From: Eubacterium sp.
GTDB taxonomy: Bacteria; Bacillota; Clostridia; Lachnospirales; Lachnospiraceae
Direction: 5' to 3'
Length of the DNA stretch: 64,000 nucleotides
Assembly: GCA_024690665.1 (NCBI GenBank)
Contig: JAILOU010000033.1
Span: forward strand, 60,155-124,154
The notes beneath the pieces are model-generated. The model had not been told where the DNA came from. It saw nothing but the letters and a program-made list of their open reading frames with translations, and did not search any database. This document shows positions 30,670 to 42,090 of this stretch, in pieces. Both the position numbers and the translations under genes were made by a program. Position 1 is the first letter of the stretch; every line of letters starts with the position of its first letter.

Positions 30670-32058
30670 TTAATTCAAGAAACCTCCCTTCTCCAATAAC
30701 TCCCAAAACTTCATCCTTTCCTTCCCCAGGTAAAATGGATTGGTTTGCCTGGAAAAAGAATAAATCTGCCTGTTTAAATACCTTCGGAGTTTGCTTTTTA
30801 ATCTTTGGTCCTCACAGTTAAGCACCACTATTACCTCAAACATTTCCGCAAGTTCCTCAATCTGCGCAGCCGCCTGCGGCCATAACCAACAGCTTCCGTC
30901 CATTACATAGAGAAGCACCTTTTGCTTTTTTTCTTCTTGGGAATACATCTCAAGACGAATCTTTTGCGCTCCGTAATCTCTTACACATACCGGCCATCTT
31001 CGTTCCACCTGAAAAGAATCTCCATAACTTGGCACTCCTATAAAGTGTCCGTACGATATGACTCCTCCCGTGTCTTTCATATTGGCATATGTATAAGTCA
31101 GCTGTTGCAATAATCCCGATGAGTTTTCCTCCTGGTATACTGCACTTTCATGCCTTTGTGCGTTCAGATAACTTACCAGAGAAATTGCGATATGTGTCGT
31201 ACCGACGCGGGCAGTACAACCCATAACAAAAATGTCTGTTTTAAGATGTTTGCTTTCCGGCCCGTATTGATGATGCTTTAACAGGTCCTGCCTTACCGCC
31301 TGTATAGACTGGTATCTTTTATTCGGCTCCTCTTGCAGCATTTTGGTCAGAATTCTTTCTAGTTTTCTGGAAATTAATTTCCGTTCGGGGGTTTTCTGTT
31401 TCGATATTCCGGAATAGTAATGATGATAGATTAGATAATATAGAACAGCACCAAGCTCATAGATATCGGTTCTACAATCAATGTTTTTCATGGAATACTT
31501 TTCAGGTGCAGCAAATTCGCAGGTAATTCCTGTCGTTTCCGTAATCGAGCTGCCAGCAATAGCCATTCCAAAATCAATCAGCTTAAGGTGCCCTCCACTC
31601 ATTATGATGTGTTCTGGTTTAAGATCCAGATAGAGAATCGGTTGCGGCTTTTGTTCGTGAAGATACTGCAATATATCACAAAGCTGAATCGCAAAATCAA
31701 TCAGCACTTCCTGTGAAAGAGGTTGCTCTTCTTCATAATATCTAAGCAACGACAATCCTTGTACATACTCTTCAACGATATAATAGTACTCATCGTCTTC
31801 TTCTACATCATATATGATTGGAATTCCCGGATGTCTAAGATTTTTTAGTAGATCTGCTTCCAGAAGCAATGAAGGTTGCGTGGAACGTGTCTTAGAAATA
31901 CACTTAATTGCGCGATAATCCTTCAATCTCTTATGTTCTGCCAGATACACCGTGCTACTTCCTCCTGAACCAAGCGGCCTAAGTAGCCGGTACCTTTCAG
32001 AAATATATGCATTTTGTATCTGTCTGACACTCCTTTCTGTAAGTCGCGTCGCAAACAT
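30670..32058 (-). CDS. Serine/threonine protein kinase fused to degenerate P-loop (ParA/CpaE-like) domain
   Basis: Kinase motifs 'LGSGGSSTVYLAEH', 'LYLDLKPEHIIM', 'LIDFGMA'; C-terminal 'IFVMGCTARVGTTHIAISLVSYL'. Confidence 0.85.
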   Translation of the reverse strand: MFATRLTERSVRQIQNAYISERYRLLRPLGSGGSSTVYLAEHKRLKDYRAIKCISKTRSTQPSLLLEADLLKNLRHPGIPIIYDVEEDDEYYYIVEEYVQGLSLLRYYEEEQPLSQEVLIDFAIQLCDILQYLHEQKPQPILYLDLKPEHIIMSGGHLKLIDFGMAIAGSSITETTGITCEFAAPEKYSMKNIDCRTDIYELGAVLYYLIYHHYYSGISKQKTPERKLISRKLERILTKMLQEEPNKRYQSIQAVRQDLLKHHQYGPESKHLKTDIFVMGCTARVGTTHIAISLVSYLNAQRHESAVYQEENSSGLLQQLTYTYANMKDTGGVISYGHFIGVPSYGDSFQVERRWPVCVRDYGAQKIRLEMYSQEEKKQKVLLYVMDGSCWLWPQAAAQIEELAEMFEVIVVLNCEDQRLKSKLRRYLNRQIYSFSRQTNPFYLGKERMKFWELLEKGGFLN

Positions 32059-32233
32059 CTTGAGACATTTATATCATAGGTTTTTTCAATTTGACAAGCC
32101 CCCAAATAAACTTTGTGAATTTTTCCTAATAAATTAGTCCTACTTCTTGACTAAAGAGCCAAGATTGTTTATACTACCCTTACTCTAATAAATGACTTAA
32201 AATCAACTGTTTGAGTCACTTTTACGAAATGGG

Positions 32234-33037
32234 GTGATACCTATGAGAATCGAGAAAATCTCTGATAATCAAATTCGCTGTATCCTCTCCAAAGAGGATC
32301 TAGACACCCGTCAAATCAAGCTCAGTGAACTTGCTTACGGTTCCGAAAAAGCAAAGTCATTATTTCGCGATATGATGCAGCAGGCGTCTTATGAATTTGG
32401 TTTTGAAGCAGACGATATTCCTCTTATGATTGAGGCTATTCCGATGTCTGCAGATAAAATTACACTTTTAATTACAAAAGTTGAATATCCAGAAGAACTA
32501 GATACCAGATTTTCCAGTTTTTCACCAATGGATGACGAAGATACGTATGAACACTATGATGATTCTCATGCATCTTCTGATCAGTTTGAAGCCGATGAAG
32601 CGCTTGGCTTGTTCGAAAAGATGTTAGAACATCACAATGAAAAGAAGGATACCGGCAAGGAGCCGACTCATTTTACACCGCTAGGTCAGGCTGTTTCCAA
32701 TGGATTTAAGACGGAACCGGAACCAGCGCCTAAGACACATGTGAATATTTTCAAATTGTTCATTTTTACCAATTTGGACGAGTTGGTTCAGCTTAGTCAC
32801 GTTGTAGATACCTTCTATCACGGTGACAACAAGTTATACAAAGATCCTGTTTCTTCTAAGTATTACCTTGTTGTATGTAAGTCTTCTCATTCCGTTGAAG
32901 AATTTACAAAACTTTGCAATATTTTGGTTGAGTATGCACACAATGAAAAGTACTCCGTTGCCATGCAAGCTTACTTTGATGAGCATTTTGACCTCATTCT
33001 TTCTGATAATGCATTATCATCACTAGCCAAATTATAA
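32234..33037 (+). CDS. MecA-like adaptor protein
   Basis: 'MRIEKISDNQIRCILSKEDLDTRQIKLSELAYGSEKAKSLFRDMMQQASYEFGF', acidic centre and C-terminal domain as in MecA. Confidence 0.9.
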   Translation: MIPMRIEKISDNQIRCILSKEDLDTRQIKLSELAYGSEKAKSLFRDMMQQASYEFGFEADDIPLMIEAIPMSADKITLLITKVEYPEELDTRFSSFSPMDDEDTYEHYDDSHASSDQFEADEALGLFEKMLEHHNEKKDTGKEPTHFTPLGQAVSNGFKTEPEPAPKTHVNIFKLFIFTNLDELVQLSHVVDTFYHGDNKLYKDPVSSKYYLVVCKSSHSVEEFTKLCNILVEYAHNEKYSVAMQAYFDEHFDLILSDNALSSLAKL

Positions 33038-33041
33038 ACAT

Positions 33042-33080
33042 AACTGATATGTCTGCATTTGCCGGCATATCAGTTTTTTT
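33042..33080 (+). terminator. Rho-independent terminator of mecA-like gene
   Basis: ctgatatg...catatcag followed by TTTTTTT. Confidence 0.8.
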
Positions 33081-33084
33081 ACGC

Positions 33085-33116
33085 AAAAAAAGAGCAGATG
33101 CATCCTGCATCTGCTC
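33085..33116 (-). terminator. Rho-independent terminator of DUF1858 gene
   Basis: agagcagatgca tcc tgcatctgctct with A run on + (T run on -). Confidence 0.85.
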
Positions 33117-33132
33117 TGATTGGTTCTTTTGA

Positions 33133-33336
33133 TTATTCGTTCATGAAATCGTTGATTGTCTCAACCAGTTCATCCGGATTTAATCCGTGAACCAATGCTG
33201 CTTCTTCAATTGTCTCCATCTGTGAAGATGGGCATCCAAGGCAATGCATTCCAATTCCTAATAAAATTGGAGATACATCCTTTTCCATTCTTAATAACTC
33301 ACCGATTTTTGTTGTTTTCTCAATTACCTGTGCCAT
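33133..33336 (-). CDS. DUF1858 domain-containing protein
   Basis: 'MEKDVSPILLGIGMHCLGCPSSQMETIEEAALVHG'. Confidence 0.88.
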   Translation of the reverse strand: MAQVIEKTTKIGELLRMEKDVSPILLGIGMHCLGCPSSQMETIEEAALVHGLNPDELVETINDFMNE

Positions 33337-33577
33337 AGTATGAACCTCCTAATTGTTTCAACTTTTCATTCTGAAAATCACTTGTGCGCAACTAACTAGT
33401 TTGTTTATTATAATATGTTTTATACGATTTCGCAATACTCATTTTCGACCATATGTCTAATTTCCGTTTATAAAAATAACAAATGTTATGCTTGAATAAC
33501 CGTATATGCGTGATATATGATAACAGTAATCAATATTATATTTTAAATTTGGAAAGATTTTAAAGGAGGATTTAAAC

Positions 33578-33748
33578 ATGGCTTATGTAATTTCTGATTC
33601 TTGTGTTTCTTGTGGAGCTTGTGAAGGTGAATGTCCAGTAGGAGCAATCTCAGCTGGTGATTCTCAGTACGAAATCGACGCTGCTTCTTGCATCGACTGC
33701 GGAGCTTGCGCTGGTACTTGCCCAACAGGAGCTATTTCACAGGGCTAA
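33578..33748 (+). CDS. 2[4Fe-4S] ferredoxin (56 aa; not in the supplied ORF track)
   Basis: MAYVISDSCVSCGACEGECPVGAISAGDSQYEIDAASCIDCGACAGTCPTGAISQG; two CxxCxxCxxxCP motifs; RBS aaggagg at 33563. Confidence 0.97.
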   Translation: MAYVISDSCVSCGACEGECPVGAISAGDSQYEIDAASCIDCGACAGTCPTGAISQG

Positions 33749-33767
33749 TTAAAAACGATTTATAAGA

Positions 33768-33803
33768 TAAGCTTCCTGCTAATTGGCGGGAAGCTTATTT
33801 TTT
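33768..33803 (+). terminator. Terminator of ferredoxin gene, overlapping 3' end of convergent PucR-family gene
   Basis: ataagcttcctgc...gcgggaagcttat then T run. Confidence 0.8.
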
Positions 33804-35245
33804 TCCATCTCAAAGGACATTAAGATATGTAACTGTACATAGTATTCACTTAAATCATTTCCAATTAACTCTTTTAAACGATCAAGCCGGTAAAGCAGTG
33901 TATTTCTGTGAAGATGCATTTCATTTGCCGTATTCGCTATATTTTTCAGATTCTTCAGATAGATATAAAGCGTATTATAAAATTCTGTATGATGTTTCTT
34001 ATCATATTCTCTAAGTACTTTTAGCGCCGGATGCTCAATTTCCTGCACGATAGTCTTATGCATCTGGCTAAACAGATACGACAACATGTATTCATTCCCC
34101 GCATAAATCATGCCGATTTCTTTTTGTACCTGCAAAGATGTCACCTCTACAAATCGATAATTTTCATACAAAGAATCTTCCATCGTAAATTCATTGCCGT
34201 AAGTTGCATAATAATTACTGCTCAATAGCCATCCCTTAAGCTGTTCATGCAGGGTCTCTTTCTTATTTCTGGAAATATTCGCTATCACGCAGATGGACAA
34301 ATCATTTGTCACCGCATAGATATCCTTAATCCCGACGTTTAACGCCTGCATAAGATGTGTGTTGATGGAATAGGGCTGAAACGGTGCATCCAGCTTATAG
34401 CATAAGAGCCGGTCGTCTTTCTTCCATCCAAGCAGCAAAAACCTTCTGACCAGTTCTGATGTATCAGCACTTTCATCGGTAATCGCAGCACGAATCTGTG
34501 TATCCAGGATGATATTTTGCTGCTCCTGGATATGAAGCTCAAACCAGCGCTGCAGATATTCACAAAACAGCTGATAGCTGTCGATATCTCCCTGCGTCTC
34601 ATCATGATCAAGCACAATATATGTTGAAGATCCAAGAAAGTTCCCATCAAGCTGATAATTGTAATGATAGCCTGCATTTGGCAAAACCTGATTTTTTTCC
34701 TGATAACTATAGATTCCTTTTCTGCTGATTCGATTAGGATCATAACGATTGAACTTAATCAAAAAATCCATCTCACAAGTTCCGTATTCCAGGATATAAT
34801 CCCACATCTCATCAACATCACCAATTCCGTACTTCTTCGTATGTGCCAGATGACGCTGCGCGGAGTCCAGCAAAAATACAGGTCTTTTTAAAATGTCTTC
34901 CGAAGCATCAAATAAATCCTGAAGCATCGCTCCACCGGCGAGAAGACTTAACATCTTATTTCCCCAAGCCGTGTACATTGATAAGATATCAAGCACATCA
35001 TTTAACACAGACTCTAAATCATCCGTATTAAGCTGAAGAAGATTATTATTATGTGCGCAGATAATCCGCTCATCGCCATGTACAAACAGATCTCTTAGAC
35101 GACCGATGTACAGGGTATTTTTCTGAGGCGCAACATCCGCAGAAAACAAGCGAACCGACTCAATCTCAAATTGGTCTTCTTTAATGCTGGCCGTCGGCTT
35201 ATACTTCTGCAAATGATTCGCAAAAATCCACATCGTTAATTTCAT
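33779..35245 (-). CDS. PucR-family transcriptional regulator
   Basis: C-terminal HTH 'IANTANEMHLHRNTLLYRLDRLKELIG'. Confidence 0.88.
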   Translation of the reverse strand: MKLTMWIFANHLQKYKPTASIKEDQFEIESVRLFSADVAPQKNTLYIGRLRDLFVHGDERIICAHNNNLLQLNTDDLESVLNDVLDILSMYTAWGNKMLSLLAGGAMLQDLFDASEDILKRPVFLLDSAQRHLAHTKKYGIGDVDEMWDYILEYGTCEMDFLIKFNRYDPNRISRKGIYSYQEKNQVLPNAGYHYNYQLDGNFLGSSTYIVLDHDETQGDIDSYQLFCEYLQRWFELHIQEQQNIILDTQIRAAITDESADTSELVRRFLLLGWKKDDRLLCYKLDAPFQPYSINTHLMQALNVGIKDIYAVTNDLSICVIANISRNKKETLHEQLKGWLLSSNYYATYGNEFTMEDSLYENYRFVEVTSLQVQKEIGMIYAGNEYMLSYLFSQMHKTIVQEIEHPALKVLREYDKKHHTEFYNTLYIYLKNLKNIANTANEMHLHRNTLLYRLDRLKELIGNDLSEYYVQLHILMSFEMEKNKLPAN

Positions 35246-35389
35246 TCGAACTCGCTCCTTTTATTTAGTATATTATATACGATATTCATTTTCAAATATT
35301 TCTATTTTCATATACTATATACGTGATATTATTTCTGTTTCTGTGGTTTACTTAAGGTAGATAGAACATTGATTGAAAGGAGATTTATT

Positions 35390-36508
35390 ATGAATTCAAA
35401 TGAAAAATTCGAACGTATGTTGAATCTTGAAAAACCGAATGATAGAAGCGAAATTCCTTATTTTCCACAAATCTTAACCTGGGCCGGCACCTGTTCCGGA
35501 ATCTCTCAGGCAGATATTGTTAATAATGTAGACCGTAATATAGAAGCTTTAGACCTTACCTTTGAAAAGATTGGAAAACCTGATGTTATGATGATGGTTA
35601 CACTTCATGACAACGTCTTTATTATGGGGCTTCCGGTTCGTGTACCGGGAAAGGAACTTCCGGATGATGCACTGTATCAGTTCGTGGAGACCGATTTGTT
35701 TGAAATCCCGGATGGTGGAGAATATGAAAGAATCCTGCAGATGGGTTGGCAGGCCTGGAACGGCATGATGATGTGCAAGATTCAAAACCCTCCGTTCACT
35801 TCTCCGGAACAACTGATGGCTAGATTTGGTGAGATGGGTCAGAACATGGGTAAGATGGCTGCACATTTTTGTCCGCAAGGCATTGCCCCTCTTAGTCACA
35901 CGGCCTGCGCTCCGGTTTATGATACCTTATCTCAGATGCATACCATGGAGGAATTTTGTTATGACATGTTTGATTATCCGGATGAGCTAAAAGCAGCTAT
36001 TATGAAATCTACTCCGGATGTTATCGGTCAGACCATTGGCATGTGTAAGCAAGTAAACGGTACTAGAGCCGCAGTCTATGCTATGCGCTCTTCTGCAACT
36101 TTTGTTTCGGCTGATGCCTTTGGCGAATTTTGTTGGCCGGCACTGAAGATGATGATAGAAGCATTCTGGGCGGAAGGCATTCGTACCATTCTTCATGCAG
36201 ATGGTAACTGGCTTCCAATGCTTGAATACTTTACACAGGTTCCTAAGTCTTCGGTTCATTTTGAATTCGACAGTGCAACCGACATGCGAAAAGCTTATGA
36301 AATCATCGGTGGCTGGCAAAGCATGCGTGGCGATGTTCCTGCAGCAATGTTATCATACGGTACGCCGGATGAAGTTGCGCAGTATTGCGAAAGCCTGATT
36401 ACCGACATTGGTATGAAAGGTGGCTTAATGCTTGGTTCCGGCTGTGAAGTTCCGATGAACGCGAAGCTGGAAAATGTAATTGCAATGGGGAACTCCTTAA
36501 AACTATAA
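35390..36508 (+). CDS. Uroporphyrinogen decarboxylase (URO-D)-family protein, possibly a corrinoid methyltransferase
   Basis: URO-D-like 'RTILHADGNWLPMLEYF', 'GGLMLGSGCEVPMNAKLENVIAM'; start at 35390 with AAGGAG upstream. Confidence 0.85.
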   Translation: MNSNEKFERMLNLEKPNDRSEIPYFPQILTWAGTCSGISQADIVNNVDRNIEALDLTFEKIGKPDVMMMVTLHDNVFIMGLPVRVPGKELPDDALYQFVETDLFEIPDGGEYERILQMGWQAWNGMMMCKIQNPPFTSPEQLMARFGEMGQNMGKMAAHFCPQGIAPLSHTACAPVYDTLSQMHTMEEFCYDMFDYPDELKAAIMKSTPDVIGQTIGMCKQVNGTRAAVYAMRSSATFVSADAFGEFCWPALKMMIEAFWAEGIRTILHADGNWLPMLEYFTQVPKSSVHFEFDSATDMRKAYEIIGGWQSMRGDVPAAMLSYGTPDEVAQYCESLITDIGMKGGLMLGSGCEVPMNAKLENVIAMGNSLKL

Positions 36509-36559
36509 TACGAATAAAATGCTAAAAATGAGCAGAATCCGTAAGGACTCTACTCATTT

Positions 36560-37891
<1,332 letters not shown>

Positions 37892-37903
37892 TCTCTTACT
37901 CTC

Positions 37904-38353
37904 CTACTCTTCCGTTACTCTTACTCTCAGAGTTGCTTTTACCTTAGGGTGAAGCTTAATTGGTACCTCATGCACCCCAAAACTTTTAAGTGGCTCTGTT
38001 ACCATCTTCTTTTTATCCAGTTCAAAGCCAAACTGCTCTTTTGTCTTTTGCGCAATCTCCTTGCTCGATACAGAACCAAACGGCTTTCCGCCGTTACCGG
38101 CCTTCATCTTGATTTCCACAACTTTATCTTCCTGCTCAAGTTCAGCCTTTAATGCCAGGGCAGCCTCGTAATTTTCCTGTGCCACCTTGTCATCATTTTT
38201 CTTTTGCAGCTTTAAGTCGTTCATATTCTTAGGTGTTGCCTCAACTGCCATCTTCTTTGGAATCAGCTGGTTTCTTGCATAGGCATCAGCTGCCTGTACG
38301 ATTTCACCTTTTTTTCCTAAGGATTTTACATCCTGTAACAAAATTACTTTCAT
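37904..38353 (-). CDS. rplI: 50S ribosomal protein L9
   Basis: 'MKVILLQDVKSLGKKGEIVQAADAYARNQLIPKKMAVEAT'. Confidence 0.97.
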   Translation of the reverse strand: MKVILLQDVKSLGKKGEIVQAADAYARNQLIPKKMAVEATPKNMNDLKLQKKNDDKVAQENYEAALALKAELEQEDKVVEIKMKAGNGGKPFGSVSSKEIAQKTKEQFGFELDKKKMVTEPLKSFGVHEVPIKLHPKVKATLRVRVTEE

Positions 38354-38367
38354 ACTCTTAAGTCTCC

Positions 38368-40446
38368 TTATAATGTAATCTGTCCTTCTTCGATTAGTTC
38401 ATTCAGCGTCTGCTTTAAGGCATCTTCTGCATCTTCTAATGATGCGTGCTCAAGCTGTGCCCCCGCAACGCTCAGATGACCTCCGCCTCCGAGTCGTTCC
38501 ATAATCAGCTGAACGTTGATTTCGTCAATGGAACGAGAGGAAATGTAGATCTTGTCGTTATATTCTGTCAGTACAAATGACGCTTTGATGCCGATAATGT
38601 TAAGAAGTTCATTTGCAGCCTGTGCTCCAACAACAGTCGGGCTTTCCAGTTCGTCTGCAGGACATATAGAAATGGCAAATACGCCTTTATATACCTGCGC
38701 ATGTCTGACTGCTTCTGCCCTTGCTTTGTAATCATTCATATCATTACGAAGCAATTTTCGAACTCTTGTTACTTCTGCGCCGCTTCGTCTAAGATAAGCT
38801 GCTGCCTCAAATGTTCTGACACCCGTTTTTGTCATAAAGTTGTTCGTATCAATTAAGATTCCTGCATAGATACTGTCGGCTTCCTGATGCTTGAGTTTAA
38901 TGCCATCTGCCATATACTGCAGCATCTCCGCAACCATTTCACAGGTTGAGGATGCATATGACTCGATGTATGACAGCACTGCATTCTCAATTCGTTCATT
39001 TCCCTGACGATGATGGTCAAATACGACTACCGTCTTGGATTTTTTCAAAATCTCCTCGCATTCCGTGTGTGCCGGACGATTCGTGTCTACTACAATTACA
39101 ACCGTTTTGGAATCGCAGTACTCAATAGCCGTCTCACTTGGAATAAACATATTCTCCTCGTAATCATTCTCCGGTGTAAAGAATTCCCGAAATGGTTTTA
39201 ACGAAGACGTCACTTCATTTAACACAATCTTCGGTGTTCGGCCAAGTGCTTTCGCTCCAACATAGATTCCGATTGCCGCACCAAAGGAGTCAACATCTCC
39301 TATCTTGTGTCCCATAATTAAGATCTGTTCATGACTTTCAATGATTTCTCTTAAAGCATGTGCCTTAACTCGGGCTTTTACTCTGGTGTTTACTTCAATC
39401 TGCTGCGTCTTTCCGCCAATATATGTAATCTGATCTCCGTTTTTCACTACCACCTGGTCACCGCCACGGCCCAGCGCAAGGTCAATTGCCATTCTGGCGT
39501 ATTCATAGTTTTGCGTATAGGTCGTTTTATTAACGCCGACACCAATACTAAGTGTCAAAGACATCTCATTTCCGGCCTTAATCTTTTTCACCGACTCGAT
39601 TAACGAAAACTTATCTTCCATCAGGCTTTCTAAATACACGTATTTGAAGACGACATAGAACTTATCTCGCTCCGTTCTGCGTACGATCGCATCATATCTG
39701 GAAAAATAATCGGAAATCTGTCTTGTTACGATTGCACTTACCATACTGGCTTTCATCTCAGCCGTCTGTGCAATCACTTCGTCGTAATTATCGATATAGA
39801 CCAGTGCCGATACAAGTCTTTGTTCTTCATTCTTGCGAATATATTCATTTAATCTGGTCTCATCAAACAGATACAGCGTAAAGATATAGTCATTTCGACT
39901 TCCCTCTTTTGTCGCCTGCTCTTGCTCTTGTGGCGTTTCTTCCTTGCTCGGAAGGACTTCTTTCATAAACACCTTTTGAATGGATGCTCTGTAATCCCGA
40001 TCTCCCAGGTTGATGTGCTGTTCCATTGTATATACATTTTCACGTTGCAGCCATTCTTTCGTAATCGTTCCAATAATAGCATTGATGGATTTATGATAGG
40101 TTCTGGCACGACCGGACGCCTCTTGAAATTTCTTATTCATCCATAAAATCTTGCCATTTTCATCTAATAGCGCATATGGAACTTCAAATTCATTCAGCAG
40201 TCTCTTTTGCATCGTTCCATAGTGTGTCGCAAATTCCACCAGCAGATCTCGTATCTGTCGATAACTCCTTAGGTAAGCCGGCACGGTAAGCAGCAAATAA
40301 ATTCCAATTGCAATGCTTCCAACAACTCCCGCATATACATTAATGATATAACTAACGATATCTGCAGCTGCAAATATAACTACCAAATGGAGCGGCCAAC
40401 TGATATGTGCCCGAAGGGCTGCGGTCAACTCGTTTTGTTTTCCCAT
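38368..40446 (-). CDS. gdpP: GdpP-type DHH phosphoesterase (PAS/GGDEF-like/DHH-DHHA1)
   Basis: 'GHKIGDVDSFGAAIGIY', 'VVVFDHHRQGNERI', 'GGGGHLSVAGAQ'; start at 40446 (GGAGGAAAAATG) preferred over track start 40599. Confidence 0.93.
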   Translation of the reverse strand: MGKQNELTAALRAHISWPLHLVVIFAAADIVSYIINVYAGVVGSIAIGIYLLLTVPAYLRSYRQIRDLLVEFATHYGTMQKRLLNEFEVPYALLDENGKILWMNKKFQEASGRARTYHKSINAIIGTITKEWLQRENVYTMEQHINLGDRDYRASIQKVFMKEVLPSKEETPQEQEQATKEGSRNDYIFTLYLFDETRLNEYIRKNEEQRLVSALVYIDNYDEVIAQTAEMKASMVSAIVTRQISDYFSRYDAIVRRTERDKFYVVFKYVYLESLMEDKFSLIESVKKIKAGNEMSLTLSIGVGVNKTTYTQNYEYARMAIDLALGRGGDQVVVKNGDQITYIGGKTQQIEVNTRVKARVKAHALREIIESHEQILIMGHKIGDVDSFGAAIGIYVGAKALGRTPKIVLNEVTSSLKPFREFFTPENDYEENMFIPSETAIEYCDSKTVVIVVDTNRPAHTECEEILKKSKTVVVFDHHRQGNERIENAVLSYIESYASSTCEMVAEMLQYMADGIKLKHQEADSIYAGILIDTNNFMTKTGVRTFEAAAYLRRSGAEVTRVRKLLRNDMNDYKARAEAVRHAQVYKGVFAISICPADELESPTVVGAQAANELLNIIGIKASFVLTEYNDKIYISSRSIDEINVQLIMERLGGGGHLSVAGAQLEHASLEDAEDALKQTLNELIEEGQITL

Positions 40447-40625
40447 TTTTCCTCCTAACCCAGACTTTTCTGAGTTTCTTTTTCCCTTCGAAAAAGAAAA
40501 TATACCAATTTGCATTATACCATGAATCAGATAACGATACAATTTACGGAGATAGTACATTTGCACAAAAAATCTGCAAAAAAAAGACCCAACCATCAAA
40601 ATGATGATTGGATCTTGTAATTTCT

Positions 40626-40886
40626 TTAGTCTGCTACGTATGGCATTAAAGCGATATGACGTGCACGCTTGATTGCTACTGTAAGAGCTCTCTGGTGCTT
40701 TGCACAGTTTCCTGTGATTCTACGAGGAAGGATTTTTCCTCTCTCTGATACGTATCTCTTTAACTTAGCTGTATCTTTGTAGTTGATGACATTGTCTTTT
40801 CCACAAAATACACATACTTTTCTTCTTCTACGTCCGCCTCTTCTCTTCATTGGAGAATCGGATCTGTTAGATTTATCGTAAGCCAT
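40626..40886 (-). CDS. rpsR: 30S ribosomal protein S18
   Basis: '[61 protein letters not shown]'. Confidence 0.98.
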   Translation of the reverse strand: MAYDKSNRSDSPMKRRGGRRRRKVCVFCGKDNVINYKDTAKLKRYVSERGKILPRRITGNCAKHQRALTVAIKRARHIALMPYVAD

Positions 40887-40918
40887 TTTTCTTACCTCCG
40901 TTTGAATTCCTAATTGTT

Positions 40919-41380
40919 TTAGTTAAACGGTAATTGTTCATCAATTCCTTCCGGAATATTCATAAATCCATCTCCAGGGCCTTCTGTCGGTGCTGCAGGT
41001 GCAGATGATGGTGCAGGTGCTCCGCCGCCATTAAATGCTGCTGCATTCTGCTGTGATGTACTCTTGCTTTCTGCAAACTCCTGATCTTCTACGACAACTT
41101 CTGTTGTATAAACTCTCTGTCCTTCTTTGTTCTCGTAGGATCCTGTCTGGATTCTTCCGGTGACGGCGATCTTGATTCCCTTATGGAAATACTTTTCTGC
41201 AAATTCTCCACTACGTCCAAATGCTACGCAGTTAATAAAATCTGCTGACTGATCACTGTTCTTATTGAATCTACGATCTACTGCTAATGTATATCGTGCG
41301 ATTGCCATAGAGTTCTCGCCCTGTGAATAACGGACTTCCGGATCTCTTGTCAATCTGCCCATGAGTATTACCTTATTCAT
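40919..41380 (-). CDS. ssb: Single-stranded DNA-binding protein
   Basis: '[19 protein letters not shown]...[17 protein letters not shown]', acidic C-terminal tail. Confidence 0.97.
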   Translation of the reverse strand: MNKVILMGRLTRDPEVRYSQGENSMAIARYTLAVDRRFNKNSDQSADFINCVAFGRSGEFAEKYFHKGIKIAVTGRIQTGSYENKEGQRVYTTEVVVEDQEFAESKSTSQQNAAAFNGGGAPAPSSAPAAPTEGPGDGFMNIPEGIDEQLPFN

Positions 41381-41450
41381 ACTGTTCTCCTCCTTATAAG
41401 TGGAGACTCTTTAAATTTCTGTCGAAATCTACGCGATTAGAGTCTTTGAT

Positions 41451-41741
41451 TTATGCCTCGTCTGCTCTTACGCATAAAAATCTGAGAACGTTGTCCATAA
41501 TACGAACATTTTCTTCGATCTGTGCAGGTGCATCTGCTTCAGCATCGAACTGTACGAAATAGTAAAACGCCTCTCTCATCTTCTGGATTTCGTAAGCTAA
41601 TCTCTTCTTACCCCAGTCTTCAACGTTTGTTACTGTTCCGCCTGCGCGAGTGATATAGTCTTGTGCTTTCGCAACTACTGCAGCTCTTGCATCGTCCTCG
41701 ATTTTTGCACTAACAACGAGTGTTAATTCATACTTGTTCAT
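41451..41741 (-). CDS. rpsF: 30S ribosomal protein S6
   Basis: 'MNKYELTLVVSAKIEDDARAAVVAKAQDYI...WGKKRLAYEIQKMREAFYYFVQF'. Confidence 0.97.
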   Translation of the reverse strand: MNKYELTLVVSAKIEDDARAAVVAKAQDYITRAGGTVTNVEDWGKKRLAYEIQKMREAFYYFVQFDAEADAPAQIEENVRIMDNVLRFLCVRADEA

Positions 41742-41888
41742 GCGAATCGTACCTCCTTTTGGTCTCTGGCCTTCTGTCTACGCAGAAAGCAAGGAAATTT
41801 TTGTTCCATCCGTTTATACAGATGGCTGTGTTAATTTATACCACGGAAATCCATATTAGCACAATTCTATCTGAACTTCAAGATGAAT

Positions 41889-42077
41889 TTAGTCATTTTC
41901 CCTCGAAATAATTTTTTTTATGTTTTTTTCTGCTTTTGGTCTGGCAACCATCACCAGTCTGCCGCATCCGGTACATTTTAATTTAAAGTCCGCACCTATT
42001 CGTAGCACTTCCCACTCATCGCTTCCGCACGGATGCTTCTTCTTCATTTTTAAAATATCTCCCACCCGGATCTGCAT
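41889..42077 (-). CDS. DUF951 domain-containing protein
   Basis: 'VGDILKMKKKHPCGSDEWEVLRIGADFKLKCTGCGRLVMVAR'. Confidence 0.92.
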   Translation of the reverse strand: MQIRVGDILKMKKKHPCGSDEWEVLRIGADFKLKCTGCGRLVMVARPKAEKNIKKIISREND

Positions 42078-42090
42078 CTTGTAAAACCTC

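Noticed and set aside
33543-33725. 60-aa minus-strand ORF
   Set aside because: Antisense to the clear 2[4Fe-4S] ferredoxin gene with strong RBS.
38368-40599. Upstream start for gdpP at 40599
   Set aside because: The extra 51 residues lack an RBS and membrane-protein logic; the ATG at 40446 has a GGAGG at proper spacing.
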